In this document: piece after piece, positions 10,812-20,870 of the stretch
Position numbering within the stretch: position 1 is the first letter of the stretch
How the letters are laid out: each line of letters starts with the position of its first letter
NCBI GenBank assembly: GCA_012064385.1
Contig: QRDG01000609.1
Span: forward strand, 124,001 to 188,000
Origin: Puccinellia tenuiflora
Lineage: Eukaryota; Streptophyta; Magnoliopsida; Poales; Poaceae
Length of the DNA: 64,000 nucleotides
Reading direction: 5' to 3'
Made by a program: the position numbers and the translations under genes
The notes under the pieces: model-generated
Told to the model about the DNA's origin: nothing
Seen by the model: only the letters and a program-made list of their open reading frames with translations
The model's database searches: none

Positions 10812-10976
10812 CCGGTACTAAAGAGTAGCCTTAGTACCGGTTGTTAACACCAACCGGTACTAAAGGGTTGGAGGCTTGGCGTAGCTAAACAACCGGTGCT
10901 AATGACCCCCTTTAGTACCGGTTTTTGGACAACCGGTACTAAAGGGGGCGCACCGTTTCCCCCTTTTCTACTAGTA
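10812..10976. repeat. CACTA end (5' side of its genes) with subterminal repeats
   Basis: Inverted copies of TTTAGTACCGGTT lie at 10830-10865 and 10911-10945, followed by the terminal repeat read inward from 10976. The array begins immediately next to transposase codons, which implies an internal deletion. Confidence 0.8.
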
Positions 10977-11233
10977 GGGTTGTAGGGTTATTGGAACACG
11001 ATACTTATAGCTACATCTCGAGCCCCAATCTAAACCAGTTCATATTTGTGACCCCCGTGTAGATCCAGTCTACAAGCCACCTCTCTATTACAAGATTAAT
11101 ATTTCCCAGCTATAGCGAGACCAAAAACGATCAAATAATATATCTACTCTACTACTACTACACACAAACCATTGTACAATGACCGCACATCACCACATGT
11201 TATCAAGATCATACCTACACCTACTCATCGATC
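10977..11233 (-). mobile_element. Untranslated leader of a copia retroelement
   Basis: This sequence follows the copia primer-binding site and has no open frame of note. It is presumed to be the 5' leader, cut off by the CACTA insertion. Confidence 0.4.
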
Positions 11234-11559
11234 GCTCTGATGCCACTGTGGGGATTCATGCCTGGAAAAAAATGGCCTACACGAACAACCGAATATCTAT
11301 CTATGAATATGTAAGCAAGGAAAGATCTAGGCCATACCAACAACATGTAGAATAAGTGGATTGTTGGTGAAGCGTGTTGATGTAGATCCTCGTAGCTTGG
11401 TGCATCCCTCCCAACCATGAGAATTTCCACTCGTTCCTAGGACCGCAGGTACAATCCCTCCATCGGTATCCACGCGTACATGATCTTCAAGTCCAGAAAT
11501 GCTGCCTTCCTGAGCGTGGGATAAGCCGGATTGCACAGCCTTTCGGCGTCCAGTGAACA

Positions 11560-11604
11560 AGAGAGAGAGAGAGAGTGAGAGTGAGAGTGAGAGTGAGAGA
11601 GAGA

Positions 11605-11675
<71 letters not shown>

Positions 11676-11676
11676 A
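11560..11676. repeat. Microsatellite (GAGAGT)n with (GA)n patches
   Basis: About 115 bp of GAGAGT and GAGA repeats lie in the transcribed part of the copia LTR. The minus strand is open here as Ser-His and Leu-Thr runs, which I regard as an artefact of the repeat. Confidence 0.95.
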
Positions 11677-12208
11677 GAGTAAGGGGATGGAGGAGGAAGC
11701 CCTCAACTAAATGGTGCAAGGAGAGGGTATGCCCCTCCTCTCTTTATAAATGAGGAAGGGGTAGGTGGCATCTTGGAGGAGGGGTTCCCTCCTCATAGAG
11801 TCGGCCACTCCAGGTGGGACACACCCTAGGGCCAGTAGCCAAAGGGGTAGGGAGAGGGTTCCTCCAAACCCTAGCCGCATCAAGGGGGCGACCCACTATG
11901 GGAATCCCCTCATTTGGCCCATGTGATGTCCCCACTTGGGCTGATCTAAGTGGGTGGGCATCCCATGAAACCTTCTGCACCATTCTAGAATCTTCTAGGT
12001 ATTTCCATAACCTTCCTAGATCTTCTAGTGCCTATCTTAGGGTTTCCCGTAACTTTCCCGATACTTTAGAACTCTTCCGATTTCTCTCCAAAACTATTCA
12101 ATAACACTGGAACTATTCTGATAAAATTCTCTCATGCTCCTAACCATCCTCATACTCAACGGACTAAATATACTTAAGCGTGTGACCTCGTAGGATCGAT
12201 AATGAGTA

Positions 12209-12466
12209 CTCCCTCCGTCCTTAAATAAGTGTAATTCTAGTGCTTGTCTTAAGTCAATCTTTTTTAACTTTGAACAATTTTATAGGAAAACGCAACAACA
12301 TTTATGACAGTAAATTAGTATCAGTGGATCGACTTTGAAATGTAGTATCATAATATACGATTTCATATCATATATGTTGATACTAATTTCTATAAAATTG
12401 GTCAAAGTTAAAAATATTTGACTTAATCCAAATATTAGAAGTACACTTATTTGAGGACGGAGGGAG
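12209..12466. mobile_element. Stowaway MITE, 258 bp
   Basis: Terminal inverted repeats CTCCCTCCGTCCTTAAATAA and its complement are flanked by TA at 12207-12208 and 12467-12468. Inner sequence is AT-rich with further self-complementarity. It is inserted in the copia LTR. Confidence 0.95.
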
Positions 12467-13157
12467 TAGATGTGATCTGGAGCTATTATGATCAATAATC
12501 AATAGCAGGACATGGATGCTCATATTGATACATATCGTTATACGAGTGGATTCGAGTGAACTTGTTGTTTCCATACACATTTCCCTTTGCTTCTTGATAC
12601 TTCAAAAAATCACAAGGTGAGATCTTGGTATCCATGTGAAGCAAGATTTTATCACTATATGTGTTATCCTTGTTATCTGTTTGTTATCATTTATCATTTT
12701 CGTATTCCGGTATCCCCATGATTACATTATGCAGTGTATGGCCAAACAATGATGGATACCAGAATAATGAGTGGGTCCTGATAGTATCTCTCCATCATCA
12801 GAGGAGCAAATCCCCATCTTGAACTATCAAATTCTATACATGCTTTTCTGAGATATCTGGAAACTGTCGTTATGCTCATCTTGTTACGGATGATGTTTGA
12901 CATCAGCAAAGTAAAACGCCCGACATGTAGGAACCTAATATTCTCATGGTCTAAGGATATGCATATACGTTAACACTTCCATGATACTAAAATAGGTCTT
13001 ATTACTTTCGTGCCCCACTTCCCTTAGCTTTGCTCGTTTTTGCCCCACTAGCTTAGCTTTCCTCATTTTTGCCCCACTTCGCTCTATCCACTCTCGTAGG
13101 CGGCCAAGCGGCCGTTTCCGTCGGGTCAACCTCCTTTGACCGTTACTCGGCCTGACT

Positions 13158-13592
13158 AGTGGGGTCGGGGTAGGGCCGGACAGGGGCACTTGTTTAATCA
13201 AAGGGATACCTTCGATGGGCCCCACGTGGTCTTTCTCCCTTTGCTTCCTCACAAGTGGGGCCGGGGTAGGGCCGGACAGGAGGAGTGTTTGCATGCAGCC
13301 GTGCGCGTCCATGCTGCTCGCCGTCCCCGAATTTGGGCGCCTTCAATGGCCGGCAAAAAGCTGCATCGCCGCCTACGCTGCCGGCCTGGCCGCACATCTG
13401 CACCGCCGCGTAGCTGCTCTCTTGCAAAGTCTGTCCTGCCGCACGCTGGAGTCTGGCGAGCCGAATCAATGCCCCGGTCGGCGGTCACCATTACTGCCGG
13501 CCGGTCCAGACGTCGCCCAGTGATGCCTAGAAAAGGAGCCATTTTCCTCTCCCATTGCACCCCCGTCGCCCAGTGATCTACTCTTCCTCTCC
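13158..13592. other. GC-rich segment of the MULE, open on both strands
   Basis: A GC-rich block includes a 24-bp phrase (GGGGTAGGGCCGGACAGG core) at about 13163 and again near 13261. Several overlapping frames of 90-137 codons are open on both strands with no recognisable domain. It may be captured gene sequence or leader for the frame that follows. Confidence 0.35.
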
Positions 13593-13710
13593 TTGCCACC
13601 CAAGCCCGGCCCTCTGATCTTTGGGTTGATCCTTCCATGGTTCGTGGTGGTGGCGGCTCCACTCCAGGTCATGGCAGCAGCTCGAACTGCCGCCGCCACG
13701 TCAACTATCC

Positions 13711-14208
13711 TTGGTTTCTTCAGTCGGGCGAGGGCGGCGGCAGGGAAAGTACACCTCGGCGTCGGGGCAGGGCTTCTTCGAGTTCGAGCAGGACTCCTTC
13801 GAGCTCGAGCAGGGGCAGGGCCGCAGGGGCACCTTTGCCATCCGCCGGGCCATTGCTCCCGATCCCATTCCCTTCATCGATCTTGAGCCCGATGAGGAGG
13901 AGGAGGAAGAGGAGGAGGAGGAGGACGTGGTGGACATGGGTATGGCCTGGGCAAGGGCCAACTATAAAGCCACAGAGCAGGCCAGACATTCCGCTGAGCA
14001 GCAAGAGCTCGTGGATACTCTGGTCGCTTCTATGGTCGACGCGGAAGGCACAGAGTAGGCGAGAGCCACGCAGTATTCGAAGGACCTGCAGAAGGCTCTG
14101 AACAACTCGCTGGAGGACAAGGGCAAGGCCCCAATGAAGGTGGAGGGCAAGGGCAAGGCCCCAGCCCCGGCCCCGGTGGAGGTTTCCGACGACGAGGACG
14201 AGTGGTAG
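13711..14208 (+). pseudogene. Acidic-protein reading frame carried by the MULE, one in-frame stop
   Basis: From ATG 13711 the frame encodes 115 residues with the duplicated phrase FEFEQDSFELEQ, an acidic run (EPD followed by about ten Glu) and DVVDMGMAWARANYK. A TAG at 14056-14058 interrupts it. The same frame then continues through EDKGKAPMKVEGKGKAPAP to a natural-looking end, SDDEDEW, at 14206-14208. GC content is far above the AT-rich flanks, which suggests captured coding DNA. No family is recognised. Confidence 0.4.
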
Positions 14209-14573
14209 TTCATTTTAGGTTATATGTATTAGGCCCCAATGAATATTAATATGAACGATAAAGGGCCAAAAATCCCTTTTATTATTATTATTATTTGTTA
14301 ACTACCAAATATTTGTTAAGTGCATTAGTTGTTGTCTTGCTGATCTTGTATAATGGTAGCAAGTATATTCTCGAAAAAAAATGATAGAAAGTTACCCCAA
14401 TAACTTAGCCATGGCAGAACCAGCCTGTCCCGGCTCGCCCAATCGGACGGACGCAGTTCGGCGCTAGGGTATGATCGAACGGTCACAGATCGCTGCTAGG
14501 GTTTGGAGAGGGACTGTGGGGTTTTGAGCGGATCAACGGGGTTATCTGAGGTTTCACCAACATTCAAATAATC

Positions 14574-15595
14574 ACAAACATGGGTATTGACATTATAAAC
14601 AACTTTGCCAAAGCAAGATTCAAAAAAAAACATTTTTCATTTTTTTACTATTTGTTTAGTGCCAAAATCCCTATTTTTGTGAAGTAGGTACCACAAATAA
14701 GAATGAAAATTGTCATCTCACAATTTTCACACAAAGTATATCTTATGGGAGGCACAATCCCTGAATATCTTGAATTTTGAGCTTTTTAACTATATTCTAG
14801 CCATTATATGAGTTTAATAGCATTTACCGACAATAAATGAAATTTGAACTACAAGTGTGTGATAGTTTGGCCCAAAAAAATATAGAAAAATCATACAAAC
14901 GTAGTCTACCATGATTCTACGCAATTGTATAGAAAAAAGTTGGAAAATGCACCCATTAGATATGAATGGTCACAAAGACAATTTTGGCCCTGTTTTGAAA
15001 AAAATCACATAAATGGAGAAAAACTCAAAAAATTGTAAACCCTGGGGGAATCTTCCTTTTTAGTGTACTACTATCAGTGAAAAATAATAAACTTGCAATA
15101 TAACGTTTTTATAAAACAAGTGTACACAAAAAGAACAACCTTGTCTGGAGTTTCATGGCTTTCAAGACAAAGACCATGGACATGGCCATATTCATGGATA
15201 CCTTCTTTATATGATGACAAAATTCGGCACGAACATGTGTACTGACATTATAAACAACTTTGCCAAAGAAAAATTCAAAAATATTTTTTATTTTATTTTT
15301 CATTATCTGTTTAGTGCCAAAATCTCTATTTTTGTGAAGTAGGTACCCCGAATAAGATTTTAAATTGACGTCCAACTATTTTCACACATAGTATATCATA
15401 AGGGAGGCAGAATCCCTGAATATCTTGATTTTTGTGCTTTTTAACTATATTCCACTCATTATATGAGTTAAATAGCATTTATCGATGAAAAAATCACATA
15501 AATCGAGGAAAACTAAAAAAAAACCTGGGGGAATCTTCCTTTTAAGTGTACTACCAGGGAAAAATCATAAACTTGCAATACAACAGTTTTCAAAG
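14574..15595. repeat. Direct duplication inside the MULE
   Basis: A block beginning GACATTATAAACAACTTTGC at 14589 recurs at 15244 (offset 655), and its end, CTGGGGGAATCTTCC, lies at 15043 and 15524 (offset 481). The second copy therefore lacks about 174 bp. Both are AT-rich and noncoding. Confidence 0.85.
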
Positions 15596-16136
15596 TTTTG
15601 TGTCCCAGAGCGCGCACTGTGGGTGCGAGGACGGGTGCCAGGTCGCGCCCAGTTCGCGTCCAGAACGCGCTGCGTGGCATGGCACGAATGCACGTACGCA
15701 GTTATGCACGTAAATATGAACCTATCGCGTCAGTTCTTTTAAAACATGTTTGTGACACGTCCAGATATATCAGATCGTCTCCAAAGGCAGTTAATTTGAC
15801 CAATGCATCTATGCATGTCAACTGTTCGACACATGTATAACACGCGTTGCAAGCATCTTGACGCGTCCTGTCATATGTGCAAAGCTTGTACTCACATTAT
15901 GTCATCATTGCGAATACTAACAGCCACGTCCTGTCATGTCAAATTCAGATTTTGGCAAAAAACGAAGCGATTCTCCCGTCGGTTCGCCTCCGCAGGCGGT
16001 TAATGTCCTTGAGAAAATCGTTGTGCACTAAATTGTCTCACCGATAGAAGGATAAAACCACATTGCAGTTCCCTTTACGGTTCGCACTTGCCATCACCAC
16101 CGAGAAAACCCTCTCCCCAACCCCTCTCCGAGAGCA

Positions 16137-16439
16137 ATGGCGGACGAGTGGTGGCGCAACGACGCAGTGCCTAGCGACGACGCTAGTGCCAAAGACCAGG
16201 AGGGCTACGTCCCCTGGTGGGATAGGGGGGTGGCAGAGGACTCGGACGACGAGGAGAAGGAGGAGCCGCCGGTGGACTCCTCCGACAATGACGGCGACTC
16301 CTCCTCCGACGATGACGACGACGAGGAGGAGGAGGAGGAGCCAGAGTCGCCGCCGCTGGACTACTACATCGATGACGAGGACGAGGACGATGATGATGAT
16401 GATGACGCACCACCGGCGAAGAGGCGCCGACAGGATTAG
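16137..16439 (+). CDS. Small acidic protein with basic tail, carried by the MULE; function unknown
   Basis: This is an intact 100-residue frame. ATG 16137 has a good plant context (GAGCAATGGCGG), preceded by a leader-like CT-rich stretch. The protein starts MADEWWRNDAVPSDD, contains EGYVPWWDRGVAEDSDDEE, then long Asp/Glu runs, and ends APPAKRRRQD, a possible nuclear localisation patch. It shares its acidic style with the frame at 13711. It could be a real small nuclear protein captured by the MULE or a chance frame in GC-rich DNA; codon regularity favours coding. I do not recognise a family. Confidence 0.45.
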   Translation: MADEWWRNDAVPSDDASAKDQEGYVPWWDRGVAEDSDDEEKEEPPVDSSDNDGDSSSDDDDDEEEEEEPESPPLDYYIDDEDEDDDDDDDAPPAKRRRQD

Positions 16440-17053
16440 GCGCCGGCAAAGAGGTGCCGGCAGTAGTAGTACTATTAGCGTTAGTATAGCAGTAGTACTA
16501 GTACAAGTAAATTATTAGGATTAGAGTAGTAAAGTAGCAATGTCTTTTGTAATGTCTTTTGTAATATGATCTTCTGTACGTATGAATATCTAGTAATGTG
16601 ATTTCATAATTTATGTATTTTAAATTTCAATTTCAGTCTTAAACCGCGAAGAGGCAGAAGAAGTAGTAATAGCATTAGGAATACTAGTAAATCAGTACTA
16701 GTACGTGCATTATGCATTAGTACGTACTAGAACATCTAATTTTGGTCTTAATACTCCTAATTAAGTGTGTCTAATCATTGTTCGGCTTCGATTTCTGTTT
16801 TTCTTCAAAAAAATAAAAACAATCTACGAACGTGCATTAGGCAAGTAATACAACTAATTCCAGTCTTAATCTTTGCTTCACATCCGGGTTTAGCATAAAA
16901 ATTAGCATTGGATGAAGGGCGACCGGGCCCGGTACAGCACCGCTTCATTCAATGCTAACGATATGCCCTAACAGGTCGTTCACACTGCCAACTATCGAGG
17001 TGGGACTAAATATCCCGTTTGGGCAGTTCGGGCAGCTCGGGCAGTTCGGGCAG
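16440..17053. other. MULE 3' portion, noncoding
   Basis: This is AT-rich untranslated-looking sequence. Near the right terminal repeat there is a short tandem of GGGCAGTTC units (about 17020-17052). Nothing else is recognised. Confidence 0.6.
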
Positions 17054-17599
17054 TCAGTCAGGCCGAGTAACGGTCAACAAGCTTGACCAGACGGAAACGC
17101 GCCATTTGGCCACCTGCGAGAGTAGATAGAGCGAAGTGGGGCAAAAGTGAGGAAAGCTAAGCGAGCGGGGCAAAAACGAGCAAAGCTAAGGGAACTGGGG
17201 TAGGAAAGTAATAAACCCATTAAAATAGCATTGTGACGACGTGGTTCATATTAAACTAGATAATTGTGTCTTCCAGCACTCAGTGCTCCGTCAACAATGT
17301 GCTCCCATTGTTGTCGGCATCCTCAATGCCCAATGATAAGGAAAACAGGATCATCATGCAACACATGAGCTAGTCTTATAGCCAACACTAGGGGCTACTT
17401 TGCATTTATGTTTCCACACATACATATGAGTTTGTCTATGTATCTCGGATTCAAGAACCATAGCAGTTATAGCACAGAAATATAAACATTAATTAGGAAC
17501 TCATTTATAAATAATAACATTTCTTATTTCCTCTAGCTTCAATCTCCTTCAATTCCAAACACGTCAGAATCTTCAAACAGAATCAACAACGAAGAATCT

Positions 17600-19260
17600 T
17601 CATAGAAGCAACATTGAAAATATGAATACAATCTACAAGGAAGTCAATCACTCAAAATATGAAGCATAAACATATGGATCAAATCATTAATACGTAGGCA
17701 ACCAAGAGTTATATCACCATATAAAAAAGACTTGGAAAGCAGAGCTGAGAAGTTTCAGACAATAGTTCTTATTTATTTATTTATTTATTTGATGCTTGAT
17801 GAGTCGTAAAAAAATCCGTACTATAAAGAGGGATAGATCTTCATGGGATAAAGTGAAACATGTTTTCGTGCTCAACTCAATTCATTCTCCACAAAACAGT
17901 TTGTTTAAAAATCTCTTAATCAACAGTATGATGAAACTAACACAAGGTAGAACTAGCTACAGCTTTAGTATAACATGTGTTGAATTTAGTTCTTCAATCT
18001 GCGAAAATTGTTGCCTTTTAGATTGATGATTCATGCCTTCATGGACGCAATTCAAGAATCAAGTGTTTGACGCCTCCTGCGTGAAGCACTTCTTGATGCC
18101 CAGAAATATGAAGCTTCTGCATACAAAGAACATTCTTGAAATATTCCTCTGCCCAGAAATGTGAAGCTTCGTCATACAAGAAATATCCCCCTGCCCACAA
18201 ATATGAAACTTCTTCATACAAGGAATATTCCTGCAACGGCTAGTTGGTGGCTTAATTGTGCCTATAAATAGAACCCAAGCACCATGGGGTAGCGTTGGTA
18301 ACTTGGGTGATCCGAAATCTAGATATGAGATCTACTTTTATCCCACAAGTTCCTCTCTCTCTCTCATTCTTGAGAAAAATCCTTCGAGAGAGAGTGAGTT
18401 TGGTTGAGAACAAGACAAAAGTGTGTTTCAGCCAACAAAGATAGGCTTGTAAATCTTGGTGATTGGCACTCTTAGACGGTTAGGAGTCAGTTGTTCGAAC
18501 ATCCACCATTTGGATTTGTGAAGGAAAATGTGTAAAGGTTTTCTGTGATGAGTTTATGAAAACCAACTAGTGTAAAGGTATTCGTTGACGAGCTTGTGAA
18601 AATCAACAAGTGTAAAAAAATTCGTTAATGAGACTGTCAAATCAATAAGAAGAGATTGAGTCAAGACATGCGAGCTTGGCTAACGGAGAAAAGGCCTAAG
18701 TCAGGAGGATTTGGATGCATGTGTGCACAACCTCTCCAAACAAAGATGTAGAGCTGGTGTTAACAACTTGAACTTCGGGAAAGAAATAGGTGTCTTCGTT
18801 CTCAATCTTTATTGTTCATTTTTATTCCTGTTTATATGTCATACATGTTTGAAGCTTCTCTCTATCTTTTGAGTATTATGTAATCTTCCTAAAACTTCTG
18901 CTAATCTTGTTATACTTGAGTATTCTACAATCATCCTAAAGCTTCAGTGAAATTTGTTTTGACTTGATTATTCTTTGTCTAAAGCTTCAACTTTTATGTT
19001 TACCCTAATCTGTCATCTCCGATTATGAAGCCTCAGTTTATCTGTTCTTAGATCTGATATGCTATTTTCTGAAGCATCTTACTTAACATTATCTGACATT
19101 ATTTTGTTGCTTCAGATATCCGCTGCCTTAAAATTCAAGTTTCTAGTCTAGATCATAAACTTGCTTTAAGTTTTGAATACTTAGTTTTAATAGACTAATT
19201 TTTAATAAACTCCTATTCATCCCCTCTAGTCATATATCTTAATCCTTCACAACAACATTT
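17600..19260 (+). repeat. LTR-like sequence, probably solo or truncated
   Basis: A TATA box (CTATAAATAG, about 18260) follows CAACGGCTAGTTGG, and the segment ends in CTCCTATTCATCCCCTCTAG near 19220. Both phrases are typical of grass LTRs. Inside are three 45-57 bp tandem units at 18096-18233 (GCCCAGAAATATGAAGCTTC type) and three units of about 45 bp at 18529-18660 (GTGTAAAGGT...GATGAG type). Exact ends and target duplication are not identifiable, and no primer-binding site follows. Confidence 0.45.
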
Positions 19261-20220
19261 TCGTAACCGGTGCCAATCTTCTGGTGGGCCTGTAGTCTTT
19301 GTGGGTCTTTGTGGTAACCTTCAGACTAGCTCGACGGGAAACAGTGGGTTGCACATCGTTGCGCAAGTTTCGGTTGCGCCTCGAGGTTCCGGTCGGGTCA
19401 GTAGTTAGTCAAATTGAAGTGAAAGCTCTGTCTACCATAGAAATATTATGTGACTAAAAATATAAGTTTGCGTACGGGATTTGATTCCACCGTTACCTTC
19501 TGAACATGCCCCATATTAATTAATTTTACGGTTTTCCTAGCGACTCAAATAAAAGAAAACCACCGAGATGTCATATCTTTTCACCTTTTGCATTAAGGGT
19601 CTCCAAGCAATAGTGCTATGTTCTGGATTTCCTAGACACTATCATAAAGCTCAAGAACATGGTTATTCTGCTAATTATATTGTCAATAACACCATACCAC
19701 TTAGGCATAGAATTATCCTTTCAATCTCCCATTTTTTTCATGTTTGATTACAACACAATGGTTTGATAACAAAAGATATTATGATAAGGAGATAAACAAG
19801 TTTATACTAGAAGTACACATTTTCATCGAACGGGGGATACATTTTAGCAATGCCAGTAGAGCTACAACCAAATTTTAAAACAACACAACTACAAAGCTTC
19901 AAAACCTTCACAATTTCATTGCCCAATTTTAACGTTGACATAGAAAAACCCATCATGATCGTCGGCTGGTCCAATTGCTCGCTCCCTCTCGGTGCATCTT
20001 CTTCCTTCTCTTCTTCCTCGGACATGGCCTGCTTTCCGCTTCTTCCACATGGCCCGCTCCCGCAACTTCATCAACAAACTCGTTAGCAGCAACTTGAGAT
20101 CAATGAAACGTATGAAGACCTCGAGGGGGATATTGGATAATTTGTTAGACCCAGCGCCATGTTGTCCATCCATTCTACAAAAGCCATCCCACGAAAACAC
20201 TCCCTACTTAACCAAGCGGA
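19261..20220. other. Gene-poor sequence, nothing recognised
   Basis: Open frames here are short, overlap on both strands and carry no domain. Confidence 0.5.
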
Positions 20221-20870
20221 CCGATCTGAATGATCAACTGTATGGCATGTCAGTTAAAAAGGAGACGTCGCACGTGGCGAAACAAGATTAATCTCACGGG
20301 ACAAGATTATAGTATATTGTTGATGGATTTTACTCTCTTTTTCTACGGCGCACGGCAAATAGGTGCGCCACTAAAAGGGTTTTCACCTATAGCCTGTTTC
20401 TTAGTAGTGCGATCTGAATGATCAACTATTTGGCATGCCAGTTAAAAAGGAGACGTAGCACGGGGCGAAACAAGATTAGGACCAAAAAATATTACTGTAG
20501 TTCTCTGAGTATAGCGATCATTAATCTCACGGGACAAGATTATAGTATATTGTCTATGGATTTTACTCTTTTTTTTTTTTTGTTACGGAGGGAGCAAGTG
20601 CTAATTGTTGCACGTGAATATATGTACGTAGATTCTTGCAGAATGCAGGCCAACTTTTGGTAGCCTTTCTAGGTGTGCCTTGTCACTGGACTTCCCATGG
20701 GACGTGTAAAAGAACCATTCGATCTCGGTGACAAGACTAGATGTTGCGGATGGATTTTACTCTTTTCTGTAAACGGACGGAAAGTGCTGATTGGTGCACG
20801 TGAATGCGTACGTGGAGTATTGCAGAATGCAGGGCAACCTTTCTAGCCGTGCCTCGTCACCGGCCTTCCC
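20220..20870. repeat. Local duplications with a CACTA-end fragment
   Basis: A block with GATCTGAATGATCAACT...AAAAAGGAGACGT recurs at 20222 and 20410. A second block (TGGATTTTACTCTTTT...GCACGTGAAT...TTGCAGAATGCAGG) recurs at about 20556 and 20746. Between the first pair, 20340-20410 ends in CCTGTTTCTTAGTAGTG, which read backwards begins CACTACTAAG and looks like a CACTA terminal fragment. A partial Stowaway end (ACGGAGGGAG) lies at 20585. Confidence 0.6.

Larger units (their letters stand above)
1322..10976 (-). mobile_element. CACTA (En/Spm) DNA transposon, degenerate, 9.65 kb
   Basis: The ends are imperfect terminal inverted repeats: TACTAGTAGAGAAAGGGG at 1322 and TACTAGTAGAAAAGGGGG read inward from 10976. 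Both ends start TACTA, not the usual CACTA. Behind each end sit inverted copies of the subterminal motif TTTAGTACCGGTTG. Inside are the two genes typical of autonomous CACTA elements in the usual order and orientation, both on the minus strand: a TNP2-type transposase (about 10808 to 7985) and a second protein with a Ulp1-like C-terminus (about 4990 to 1808). Both are broken. No 3-bp target duplication is visible (aca on the left, ggg on the right). It lies about 260 bp downstream of a copia primer-binding site, so it probably inserted into that retroelement. Confidence 0.85.
12995..17218. mobile_element. Mutator-like element, 4224 bp, with 9-bp target duplication
   Basis: Long terminal inverted repeats of about 164 bp lie at 12995-13158 and 17054-17218; both contain TTAGCTTTGCTCGTTTTTGC. 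They are flanked by ACTAAAATA (12986-12994) and ATTAAAATA (17219-17227), a 9-bp target duplication with one mismatch, as expected for Mutator elements. No MURA-type transposase is seen, so it is non-autonomous. The interior holds two GC-rich reading frames for acidic proteins and a 0.5 kb internal duplication. The pattern is that of a Pack-MULE-like cargo carrier. Confidence 0.85.
11234..17561 (-). mobile_element. Copia 5' LTR plus primer-binding site (BARE/Angela style), split by a MITE and a MULE
   Basis: The reverse complement of 11234-11245 is TGGCATCAGAGC, one base from the plant initiator-tRNA-Met primer site TGGTATCAGAGC. The LTR ends in CA at 11247. Reading the minus strand, the far end at 17561 starts TGTTTGGAATT and soon runs CTAGAGGAAATAAGAAATG, matching the layout of BARE/Angela LTR starts. 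Removing the Stowaway element (12209-12466) and the Mutator-like element (12995-17218 with one target copy) leaves about 1.8 kb, the usual length of that LTR class. A TATA-like TTTATAAAG on the minus strand near 11745 would be its promoter. The remainder of the retroelement is not seen; the only hint is the leader up to the CACTA element. Confidence 0.65.

Noticed and set aside
11327..11719. Ser-His / Leu-Thr repeat protein on the minus strand
   Set aside because: It is produced entirely by the GAGAGT microsatellite inside a copia LTR.
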